Shown here one piece after another: positions 10,237 to 17,802 of a DNA stretch of 64,000 nucleotides. Below the pieces are notes generated by a model, which did no database searches, was not told the origin of the DNA, and saw only the letters and a list, made by a program, of their open reading frames with translations. Every line of letters begins with the position of its first letter. Within the stretch, counting starts at the first letter, position 1. The stretch covers positions 153,773 through 217,772 of the forward strand of contig JAWKTM010000007.1 of the NCBI GenBank assembly GCA_041399085.1. Direction: 5' to 3'. This DNA comes from JAWKTM01 sp041399085 (lineage in GTDB: Bacteria; Planctomycetota; Planctomycetia; Pirellulales; Pirellulaceae). The position numbers were made by a program, and so were the translations under genes.

Positions 10237-10707
10237 CTAGAACTGAGCCGGCGAGGCCAGTTCGCGCTCGCGCAGCAGCGTACACGAGCGGCGGAGTGTC
10301 AGGCCGTTGGTGAACGTCGGCACCAGCCACCCGTGGTTTCCGACCGGGATTTCGACGGTCACGGTCACCTCCGAAGTTTCGTCGGCGATCACCGCCGGAG
10401 TTACCGACACGGCTACGTCCGCGCCGCTGACGCCGACGATGCTGAGAATGTTCGACGCGGCTTGTTGCGCTTGTGCCGCGGTCGCTCCCGGCACGATCGC
10501 TCGACGAGCGCCCTCGTAAGCCGCGTTCTCCGCCGTGTGCCGCATGATGTTCAGCCGACAGATTTCGATCGCTCCGAACACGAGCAGAAACAAGATCGGT
10601 ACGGTCATCGCGAACTCAACGGTCGCGGCCCCGCGGCGCGAGCGAGAACGTCGCGGGCGCGGACAACTCGGCGAACGTCGGCGATTGGCGGCGATGATCG
10701 GAAACAT
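10237..10707 (-). CDS. TadE-like pseudopilin-type protein
   Basis: A 156-residue protein from ATG 10707. An upstream in-frame TTG at 10719 is possible but less likely. After an Arg-rich cytoplasmic stretch, RRGAATVEFAMTVPILFLLVFGAIEI is the TadE-type leader: basic region, short G/A segment, a conserved Glu, then a single membrane helix. The rest is a periplasmic beta-rich domain. In Tad systems, TadE/TadF/TadG are minor pilins or membrane proteins of the Flp pilus. It is the last gene of a three-gene minus-strand cluster with a VWA protein and a second TadE. No Tad ATPase or secretin is in the window. Confidence 0.8.
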   Translation of the reverse strand: MFPIIAANRRRSPSCPRPRRSRSRRGAATVEFAMTVPILFLLVFGAIEICRLNIMRHTAENAAYEGARRAIVPGATAAQAQQAASNILSIVGVSGADVAVSVTPAVIADETSEVTVTVEIPVGNHGWLVPTFTNGLTLRRSCTLLRERELASPAQF

Positions 10708-10808
10708 AGCGTGGACCAAATCGAATGAGGCAACATGAGAGAGTGCTGACGGTTGCAGTTCGCTCGCCGCGAAGTTGCATATCCCGCGGAACGAGCCTCC
10801 GCCGCCGA

Positions 10809-12014
10809 TTATTCAGTCAAAACGATCGGCAACGTCATCGCCAACTCGCGAAACGCTTCGATCAACCCGGCTTCGTCGTCCGCATGAAAGTGCCGACCGC
10901 CGGTGATATTGGCCACTTCCTGCATCCCGGCTTGATCGGTCGTCGGCAGGAACGTAATCGTGTGAATCACGATGCCTAGATTGCGGGCCTCGGCCGCCAC
11001 GACCTTCGGCTGGCGGCCACGATTCCAGCGGCCGTCGGTCATCAAGATCATCGTTTTCTTGGCAAACGGTCGAGCGTCCTGGCCAGTCAGGATCGCGATC
11101 GCTTCGTCCATGCCGGCCGACATGTGCGTAGCGCCCAGCATGATGTCGTTGCTTCGCACGTCGATCGCGTCACGAATCTCTTGAACCGTGCTGCCCAGTT
11201 CCGCGTCCGTCGCCACGGCCACTTCGGTCCGCTGCACCAAGTTGCCGTCGTAGTCGTTCAACGTCACTTCCGAGCCCCAGGTGACGAGCCCGATGCGTGG
11301 CTGCCAATACTGCTGCTCGACGATGTCCAGGAACTGATCCAATGCCTCGGTCAACGACGACCAACGGCTGCCGATCGGGTTCGGCGGATAGAAGATCGAG
11401 TGCGGCGTGTCCGGCGTGTTCGGCGGATAAACCCATTCAACGCCCGAGTGGTCGAAGGCCATCGAGTGGGAGCGGTCGATCGTCAGCACGATGTCGTGAT
11501 CGTAGTGAGCCGCGGTGGCTCGCATTTGCGGAGTGAACGTTTCCGTGCCTAAGAGTTTGCCGAGCAGCAAGTTCACGGCGCCGGCCGGCGTGTCGCCAGC
11601 CATCCGTGCCGTCACGCGCACCGCGTTGGGTTTGACCGTCGTGGGCGTGAAGTTCCACGTGCCGTCGGCTTGCTGCGTGCTTTGGCCCAGTTCGACGTCC
11701 TCGCGTTCGATCGCCAGAGGTCGCCCAACTACATGGTTGTTGCCGGCGTAATCGACGGCCGATGTGATCGCCAACTCCGTGTCTTGCGAGTCGCTGAGGG
11801 TCTTCACGCCCGCCTTTGCCGCGGCGTCCGTAGCCGCTCGCAATTCGGTGCGGACCAACTGCATGTAGGCCACGTCGATGCTGAACGCGGCCGCCACGAC
11901 AAACACGATCAACATGATTCCGACCAACACCAGCATCGCGCCGCGCCGGATGCGAGACACGCTGCGGCGGCGAGAACAACTCACGCGAGTCGAGCGAACT
12001 TGGCTGTGCATCAT
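10809..12014 (-). CDS. TadG-like protein with von Willebrand factor A domain
   Basis: A 401-residue protein from ATG 12014, with GGGAG upstream. Residues 21-50 (RIRRGAMLVLVGIMLIVFVV) form the putative Flp pilus-assembly TadG-type membrane anchor. A VWA domain follows from about residue 172, with a complete MIDAS start at D180-R-S182-H-S184 and later GATHMSAG and MILMTDGRW elements. VWA domains bind partners through a metal ion, so this is probably a surface adhesion or assembly component. It lies between two TadE genes with gaps of about 40-90 bases on the same strand, so co-transcription is likely. Confidence in the domain order is high; the cellular role is inferred. Confidence 0.85.
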   Translation of the reverse strand: MMHSQVRSTRVSCSRRRSVSRIRRGAMLVLVGIMLIVFVVAAAFSIDVAYMQLVRTELRAATDAAAKAGVKTLSDSQDTELAITSAVDYAGNNHVVGRPLAIEREDVELGQSTQQADGTWNFTPTTVKPNAVRVTARMAGDTPAGAVNLLLGKLLGTETFTPQMRATAAHYDHDIVLTIDRSHSMAFDHSGVEWVYPPNTPDTPHSIFYPPNPIGSRWSSLTEALDQFLDIVEQQYWQPRIGLVTWGSEVTLNDYDGNLVQRTEVAVATDAELGSTVQEIRDAIDVRSNDIMLGATHMSAGMDEAIAILTGQDARPFAKKTMILMTDGRWNRGRQPKVVAAEARNLGIVIHTITFLPTTDQAGMQEVANITGGRHFHADDEAGLIEAFRELAMTLPIVLTE

Positions 12015-12054
12015 GATGCTCCCGAAATGGAAAAGTCGTACGGTGAACCCGGCG

Positions 12055-12552
12055 TTAGAAGCGAATCATCTTGACCGACGCCACCACGTTGTAGCCGCCG
12101 GTGAACCACGCAAATCCAAACGTGTTCGAGCTGGACGGCACGGTCACGGTCGCGGTTAGCTCGGTGCCGGATGGCGTGAGCGCGGTCACTTGGGGCGAAA
12201 GATCGACTTGTGCCTGCGAGACGTTGCGGCTGGCCAACGCCTGTTGACCTTTGCTCGTGGCATAGGCGGCGCTGGCGCCTCGGCTTGTCGCGGCCCGCGC
12301 CGTTTCGTAGGCGGCCAGCGTGGCAGCTTGTTTCAAGAAGATGAAGTTGGCGATCTCGATCGCGCCGAACACCAATAAAATCAACGCGGGCAGAGTCACC
12401 GCGAGTTCGACGGTAGCCGTAGCGCGCCGTCGCATTCGTTTCCCGCGCGACTTCGGCTTCCGCGCGTCGCGATCATGCTCCGACGCTCGGCGGTCGTCGC
12501 CTGGTCGGCAGTCGGCGCTTGGTCCGTTGTCGTGCGAATCTCGTTTCGCCAT
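12055..12552 (-). CDS. TadE-like pseudopilin-type protein, second copy
   Basis: A 165-residue protein from ATG 12552. About 40 residues rich in Arg, Asp and Ser precede RRRATATVELAVTLPALILL, the TadE-type leader with conserved Glu and one membrane helix. A short periplasmic domain ends in VASVKMIRF. It is the first gene of the TadE-VWA-TadE cluster and is homologous in design to the gene at 10237-10707, especially in the LLVFGAIEI helix. The two probably arose by duplication and may form a heteromeric surface structure with the VWA protein. Confidence 0.8.
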   Translation of the reverse strand: MAKRDSHDNGPSADCRPGDDRRASEHDRDARKPKSRGKRMRRRATATVELAVTLPALILLVFGAIEIANFIFLKQAATLAAYETARAATSRGASAAYATSKGQQALASRNVSQAQVDLSPQVTALTPSGTELTATVTVPSSSNTFGFAWFTGGYNVVASVKMIRF

Positions 12553-12769
12553 GAGAGCAGCCCATGTTGCGCCCCGACAACTCTAGCTTTTAATTCGCCC
12601 GCGCGACGCGGCGACACAAAAAAGATTGTTCGCGTGGCGAGGCGACTCGCTTCCGAGCAAACTCGATTCTGCCGCCTGATTTTGATTCGCACTGTCGAGC
12701 GACATCTGGTCGCAATATGCTTCACGAATTCCAATTTCGATTTTCCCGTGCGAGCCCCAGGAGTCGACG

Positions 12770-13243
12770 ATGACCGCAACCACCACGCCCGCCGCCGGAC
12801 GACGCGAGCTATCGTTCGCCACGATGGAAGAGATGCTGGCCGACGCCCAGCGATTGGTCGAATCACCGGGCTCGCGAACGACCGGTCATTGGCCGCTGGA
12901 ACGGTTGCTCTCGCATCTGGCCTACACCATTGACGGCTCGATCGACGGATTCGGCTCGACCGCGCCCTGGTTTGTGCGGCTGATCGCTCCGTTCCTGAAG
13001 GGCGGGATATTGAAGAAGATGTCGCCCGGAATCAAGCTGCCCGAGGCCACCGTATCGGCGGCGTTTCCCGACTATGGCTCGCCCGCCGAAGCGCTCGAAC
13101 GCCTGCGAGCCGCCGTCGAGCGAGCGAAGAGCGAGTCGATGGTCGCGCCGCATCCCGCGTTCGGAAAGATGACGCACGACGAGTGGTATCGGCTGCATCT
13201 GCGACACGCGGAAATGCATCTGAGTTTCGCGCGGGCCGAGTGA
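12770..13243 (+). CDS. DUF1569 family protein (DinB-like fold)
   Basis: A 157-residue cytoplasmic protein with an AGGAG ribosome site before ATG 12770. Family hallmarks are the N-terminal SFATMEEMLADAQRL, GHWPLERLLSHLAYTIDGSIDG (metal-binding His region), PGIKLPEATVSAAFPDYG, and the C-terminal HPAFGKMTHDEWYRLHLRHAEMHLSF. The spaced histidines fit the DinB/YfiT-like four-helix fold, whose members bind a metal and often use thiol cofactors. The specific substrate is unknown. It stands alone, divergent from the Tad cluster. Confidence 0.85.
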   Translation: MTATTTPAAGRRELSFATMEEMLADAQRLVESPGSRTTGHWPLERLLSHLAYTIDGSIDGFGSTAPWFVRLIAPFLKGGILKKMSPGIKLPEATVSAAFPDYGSPAEALERLRAAVERAKSESMVAPHPAFGKMTHDEWYRLHLRHAEMHLSFARAE

Positions 13244-13285
13244 ATCGTTGGAAGCGGTCGGGGGCGGGCTCTCCGGTTTCGCGTT

Positions 13286-13388
13286 ACCGGACGGCTTGCG
13301 CCGTGCCGCTTTTATCGCGTTCGCTTTACCGGACGGCTTGCGCCGTGCCGCTTTTATCGTGGCGCCGGACGGCTTGAGCCGTGGCGCT
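13286..13388. repeat. Three tandem half-length palindromic repeats (family A)
   Basis: Three copies of a unit starting ACCGG and containing the 5-bp hairpin ACGGC-TTGC-GCCGT followed by GCCGCTTTTATCG begin at about 13286, 13328 and 13363; the last is diverged. The same unit recurs at 17343-17675. It matches the left half of the cloverleaf element at 28398-28461. Confidence 0.8.
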
Positions 13389-13432
13389 AAAATGGCGAGT
13401 TGATGAAATGGTGAGTTGATGCCGCCCGTTCG

Positions 13433-14809
13433 TCACTCGCCGGTCGCTTCGCCGCCGATGATGCGCACGTTGGTCGATAGGAAGTAGGCCAGCGGTTCGT
13501 CCCGCGAAAAGACCGCTTCGCCGAATAGAGCGGCGTAACCGTCCGTCGGCGTCTCCAATTGATGCGTAAACGTTTCGCCGTCACGGCGGCAATCCAGCGA
13601 GTACCAAGTAGCTTTGCGGAAGTCGCGCGTCGGCGACTTTGCCATCCAAGCTCGGACTTGATCCGGGGCGATGTCCGAGTTCACCTGAAGCTGCAGCTTG
13701 CCGGCTTCCTCCTGGAAATCCCATTTCATTTGCGGCAGTCGTTTGCCGCGAGCCGTGTGTTGATGTAGCGCGTTCAAGCTGCCGGCGATGCGAGCGTAGT
13801 CGTTCAAACCATGGCCGTTATTTGGCACGTACAGCAGGTACTTCGGGCCCTTCAGTTGGTCCCAATACAGATTCGCCGCGTCCAGCGGCCAGTAGGCGTC
13901 GTTCGTGCCGAGCAAAATCAGCTTTGGCTGGCTGAGCCGCTCGCGATACGAAAACGGATCGACGATCGCCTGCAACGACTTGCCGGCCGGCGTCTTCAAC
14001 CGATCTTGCAAACCCAACCGCGTGTAGTCGTCGATCTGCTCGGAAAACTGCCCGAACGTCTTCTTCTGATGGTCCATCTGCGTGGCCATGTTCAACATGT
14101 CGATCACCATCGGCGCGATGGCCGTCGCGCGCGGATCAACGGCGCCGGTCAGCCAAGTGGTCCAGCCGCGTTTCGACGCTCCGGTTACGGTGAACGTCTT
14201 CACGTCCAGCTTCCATTGCTCGGCGGCAAAGTCGCTGATCGCATCCATCCCGCGCACGGCGCTCTTCACCATCGGCAACAACAGCGGCCATTGCTCATCG
14301 CCCGTCTTCAAATACTGAGCGAACGTGTAGGCAATCGCTTGATCTTCGTAGCGGTCGCCCAAGATCGGCTGATGGGGCACTTGCAGCAGCACGGCAATCG
14401 GCGTCCCAATCTGTTCGGCCAAGGTGGCGAACAGCGTGGCTTCGCGAGGCAACCGCGTGGGGCCATTCGCCTGATCGTACTCATCGCGCCAACGGCCGCC
14501 GGCGATGAACAGCAATGCGTGATGCGAGTCGGCCTTCACCGACTTGGGGCGGATCACAAACAACTGATGCTTCCAAACGATGTCCTTCCAGGTTTGCGAA
14601 GTCAGACGCAGTTCGCAATAGTCCGTCCCGCCGATCGCGCCCTCGTGCAGCTTGGTCCAGCCATAGGAAGCGTCGGGCTGAGCGACGTACTCGGCGAGCG
14701 GCCCGATCTCGGGCATCGGTTCGGCGGCACGAGACGGCATGACGAGGACGAACGTCGCGAGCAGCGCGACAACGATGGTGGCAAGTTGAAAGCGACGATG
14801 GCGTTTCAC
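13433..14809 (-). CDS. PhoPQ-activated pathogenicity-related protein family hydrolase
   Basis: A 458-residue protein with a GTG start and GGGGAG eight bases before it. The signal peptide (residues 1-28, ending PSRAA) shows export. The PF10142 family signature is clear: LTSQTWKDIVWKHQLF, FIAGGRWRDEY, VTGASKRGWTTWL with nucleophile S212, LGTNDAYWPLDAAN and a catalytic-type NNGHGL. The fold is an alpha/beta hydrolase. Despite the name, members are widespread in environmental bacteria and their substrates are unknown. It sits beside another secreted esterase at 14957 on the same strand, separated by a short direct repeat. Confidence 0.9.
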   Translation of the reverse strand: MKRHRRFQLATIVVALLATFVLVMPSRAAEPMPEIGPLAEYVAQPDASYGWTKLHEGAIGGTDYCELRLTSQTWKDIVWKHQLFVIRPKSVKADSHHALLFIAGGRWRDEYDQANGPTRLPREATLFATLAEQIGTPIAVLLQVPHQPILGDRYEDQAIAYTFAQYLKTGDEQWPLLLPMVKSAVRGMDAISDFAAEQWKLDVKTFTVTGASKRGWTTWLTGAVDPRATAIAPMVIDMLNMATQMDHQKKTFGQFSEQIDDYTRLGLQDRLKTPAGKSLQAIVDPFSYRERLSQPKLILLGTNDAYWPLDAANLYWDQLKGPKYLLYVPNNGHGLNDYARIAGSLNALHQHTARGKRLPQMKWDFQEEAGKLQLQVNSDIAPDQVRAWMAKSPTRDFRKATWYSLDCRRDGETFTHQLETPTDGYAALFGEAVFSRDEPLAYFLSTNVRIIGGEATGE

Positions 14810-14871
14810 GCGGAAAACTCCCCTGGAATTGGGCTGAGATGAGATGAGCGAAGAGAAAAGCGGCGGGGGCA

Positions 14872-14939
14872 GTCCTCGCCTGCGGCTGCGGGTTAAGCGA
14901 AGTTGGATCGATTCGTCCTCGCCTGCGGCTGCGGGTTAA
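14872..14939. repeat. 25-bp direct repeat, two copies
   Basis: Identical 25-base copies (from GTCCTCGCC to GGGTTAA) at 14872-14896 and 14915-14939, separated by 18 bases, between two minus-strand secreted hydrolase genes. Confidence 0.8.
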
Positions 14940-14956
14940 ACATGGTTGGTGTCGAA

Positions 14957-15898
14957 CTATTTGGATTCGGACGGCTGGTAGTCGCGCCACAGCCACCGAA
15001 GCGACTCGGGCAGCAACGCGCCGCCGTGTTTGCGATTGTGTCCGCCATCGCCGAATTCGAAACGGTAATCGTAGCCGGCAAACTTCAGCGAAGCCGCCAT
15101 TTGCTGATTGGCCAACGGCCAACTGCCGTGCAAGTTGTCCAGATCGTTCGCGCCGTCCTGCAGAAAGACGCGGAGCGGCTTCTTCTCGGTCTTGCGAATC
15201 AGAGCCGGATAGACATGGCCGCCGCGAATGTTGGTGAAGCTGCCGACGTGGCTGAGCACTTTGCGAAACGAATCGGGCCGCTCCCAAGCGACCGTAAACG
15301 CGCAGATTCCGCCGGAGCTGATCCCGCAAATCGCACGGCCGTCCGGGTCGCTCGTCACGTTGTACTTTTCCAACACGGCCGGCAAAAACTCGTCGAGCAG
15401 AAATTGGGCGTACTGATCGCCCAACGAATCGTATTCAAAGCTGCGATTCGACCGCGGCCGCGCGCCCGGCTTGTCGGCGGGAATCACACCGGGATTGATA
15501 AAGACGCCGATCGTCACCGGCATCTCGCCGCGATGAATCAAGTTGTCGAACACGACCGGCACCGGCGTCGGACCGTTCTTGTCGACATAGCCGCGACCGT
15601 CTTGAAACACCATCAAGCACGCGGGCCGCTCGGCGTTGTACTGAGCCGGAATGTACAGCCAGTAATCGCGTTCGGTTCCCGGATAGACCTTCTCGCTCGT
15701 AAATTTGCCGGCCACGATCTCGCCTTCCGGAACACCCTCTTGCGGCTTGGCGTCCGGTCCCAACGTGTAGTCGTCGGCGGCCAAGACGGACCCGGCCGTC
15801 ATCAGCCAACCGGCCAACAATGCGACGAACACATAGCAATGGGCGACCAATCCGGCGGAAACAAACGCAGTGCGACGCGAGGCAAACAACCGACTCAT
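14957..15898 (-). CDS. Secreted esterase, enterochelin esterase-like (PF00756)
   Basis: ATG 15898 is preferred because it opens a signal peptide (MSRLFASRRTAFVSAGLVAH, then a hydrophobic stretch ending in VLAAD); frames upstream of it carry no family sequence. The 313-residue product has RDYWLYIPAQYN, ACLMVFQDGRGYVD, a GISSGGICAF nucleophile elbow and FGDGGHNRKHGG with the likely catalytic His. This is the esterase D/enterochelin esterase/antigen 85-type fold. In polymer-degrading bacteria such secreted enzymes often cleave feruloyl or acetyl esters. Substrate unproven. It is followed by the PhoPQ-related gene in the same orientation. Confidence 0.85.
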   Translation of the reverse strand: MSRLFASRRTAFVSAGLVAHCYVFVALLAGWLMTAGSVLAADDYTLGPDAKPQEGVPEGEIVAGKFTSEKVYPGTERDYWLYIPAQYNAERPACLMVFQDGRGYVDKNGPTPVPVVFDNLIHRGEMPVTIGVFINPGVIPADKPGARPRSNRSFEYDSLGDQYAQFLLDEFLPAVLEKYNVTSDPDGRAICGISSGGICAFTVAWERPDSFRKVLSHVGSFTNIRGGHVYPALIRKTEKKPLRVFLQDGANDLDNLHGSWPLANQQMAASLKFAGYDYRFEFGDGGHNRKHGGALLPESLRWLWRDYQPSESK

Positions 15899-16084
15899 GG
15901 CAGAGACATCCCGGAGAACAAAACTTGGAGAGTAATCGCAGTCCGTTACAGTGAGCGTCGTGTCGGTTGCCGTCAAGGCTTCGCGACAAGATCGCACGTC
16001 CGAGATCGCTGTTCGTCGCGAACCAGGGTGGCTGGTACAATCGACCCACAGGGGCGGTTCGACGACTGAAACAACGAGTCAGGA

Positions 16085-17284
16085 ATGATGCAGCGACAAC
16101 TTCGCAATTACTCACCCGGTCAAAGTTCGGCGTTACACGTGGCAGCGCCGGTGATGCTCAGTCTCGTGGCCTTCTGGGCGATGCTCGCCAGCGACGCCCG
16201 CGCGGCCGAAGAGATTTCGCTGGTCCGCGATGGGCGGCCGCATCATGTGACGGGCGAACTGTTGGTGGAAGCACAGGACGGCGGCGTGCTGCTGAAGGCC
16301 GCGGACGGCGAGTTGTGGGTGATCCAGCCTGACGAGATTAAGGAGCGACGCTCGAATGACAAACCGTTCGAGCCGCTCGATGCCGAAGCCACCGCTCGCC
16401 GGCTGCTGGACGAATTCGGCGGCGGTTTTTCCATCCATCAAACCGCTCACTATGTGATTTGCTACAACACGTCGTCGGCGTATGCCGAATGGTGCGGCGC
16501 GTTATACGAACGGCTTTACCGCGGGTTTTTCACGTACTGGAGCAATCAGGGCGTCGAGCTGCGCGAGCCGACTTGGCCGCTCGTCGCGCTCGTGTTTCGC
16601 GATCGCGAGTCGTATGCCGAGTACTCACGCGGCGAGTTGGGCGACGCCGTGAACTCGATCATCGGCTACTACAACGTCCGCACGAATCGCGTCACGATGT
16701 ACGATCTGACGGGCGTCGACGAGCTGCGTCAGAACACCCGCCGCATTAGCTCGGCGGCTCATGTGAACGCCATCCTCTCGCAACCCGCGGCCGAGCGAAC
16801 CGTGGCCACGATCGTGCACGAAGCGACCCATCAGTTGGCTTACAACAGCGGTTTGCAGACGCGGTATGCCGACAATCCGTTTTGGGTCAGCGAGGGATTG
16901 GCCGTGTATTTCGAGACGCCCGATTTGAAGAGCTCGAAGGGCTGGCGGAACATCGGCGGCGTGAATCGAGTGAACTTGATTCAGTTCCACAAGTACCTTC
17001 GCCGTCGTCCGGACGATTCTTTGGCCGCGATGATTGTGAACGACCAACGTTTCCGCGACAGCAAAACGGCCGGCGATGCGTACGCCGAGGCCTGGGCGTT
17101 GAACTATTACCTGCTACGAACTCAACCGCGGCAGTACGCCGACTACTTGGCGAAACTCGCCGCCCGCGGCCCGCTGGAAACCGTCACACCACAGCAGCGG
17201 TTGGACGAGTTCCGCTCGATCTTCGGCCAAGATTTGAGTCGTCTCGACACCGAGTTCCTGCGATTCATGCAGCGAGTTCGCTGA
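16085..17284 (+). CDS. DUF1570 family secreted metallopeptidase-like protein
   Basis: A 399-residue protein with a signal peptide (cleavage near residue 41, DARA-AEE). Residues 43-90 look like a short beta-barrel substrate- or surface-binding domain. The C-terminal DUF1570 domain carries TIVHEATHQL at residues 242-251, a gluzincin-type HExxH with H245, E246 and H249, and a downstream WVSEGLAVYFE supplying the third ligand Glu. It is predicted to be an exported zinc peptidase. ATG 16085 is directly followed by a second in-frame ATG at 16088, and either could be used. It is a single gene, with repeat-rich DNA downstream. Confidence 0.85.
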   Translation: MMQRQLRNYSPGQSSALHVAAPVMLSLVAFWAMLASDARAAEEISLVRDGRPHHVTGELLVEAQDGGVLLKAADGELWVIQPDEIKERRSNDKPFEPLDAEATARRLLDEFGGGFSIHQTAHYVICYNTSSAYAEWCGALYERLYRGFFTYWSNQGVELREPTWPLVALVFRDRESYAEYSRGELGDAVNSIIGYYNVRTNRVTMYDLTGVDELRQNTRRISSAAHVNAILSQPAAERTVATIVHEATHQLAYNSGLQTRYADNPFWVSEGLAVYFETPDLKSSKGWRNIGGVNRVNLIQFHKYLRRRPDDSLAAMIVNDQRFRDSKTAGDAYAEAWALNYYLLRTQPRQYADYLAKLAARGPLETVTPQQRLDEFRSIFGQDLSRLDTEFLRFMQRVR

Positions 17285-17342
17285 AGTCCACCGCCCGGCG
17301 CACGCTTGTAGCGGCAGGACGCGAGCCCGCCAATTTCGCGGT

Positions 17343-17675
17343 ACCGGACGGCTTGCGCCGTGCCGCTTTCATACGCAGGCACCGGACGGCTCGCCCGTGC
17401 CGCTTTCATACGCATGCGATTCGCGATTTATTTGCGGCCGGGCCCCAAACATCCACGCCCCTTCTACTGCCTTTCCTTCGTGCTCTTCGTGTCCTTCGTG
17501 GTAGTAAAAACAGCTCGCGACAGGTTTCGCGGTACCGGACGGCTTGCGCCCGTGCCGCTTACATACGCATGGCACCGGACGGCTCGCGCCGTGCCGCTTA
17601 CATACGCATGCACCGGACGGCTTGCGCCGTGCCGCTTACATGCGGTAACGGACGGCTTGCGCCGTGCCGATTACG
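17343..17675. repeat. Six half-length palindromic repeats (family A) in a gene-free region
   Basis: The 518 bases between DUF1570 and the amidase gene hold no gene. Copies of the ACCGG unit with an ACGGC-TTGC-GCCGT (or CTCGC-loop) hairpin start at 17343, 17380, 17533, 17573, 17611 and 17648, with a 37-40 base period in the clusters. Between them, near 17470-17505, lies a CTTCGTG-rich stretch (three copies), a motif seen as dispersed filler in many planctomycete genomes. Confidence 0.85.
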
Positions 17676-17802
17676 TGGTGACTGCAATATCCGCGTAATC
17701 CGTACACCCGGATTCCGTGAATTGGAAACGTAGGGTGATCTAGGTTATAGGAGACTTCCACGGTTTACGTTCCATCTCCCACGGAAACGACGAAACAGGC
17801 TC

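Noticed and set aside
14903..16069. 388-codon plus-strand frame opposite the secreted esterase
   Set aside because: Antisense shadow of a well-supported gene; no ribosome site and no domain.
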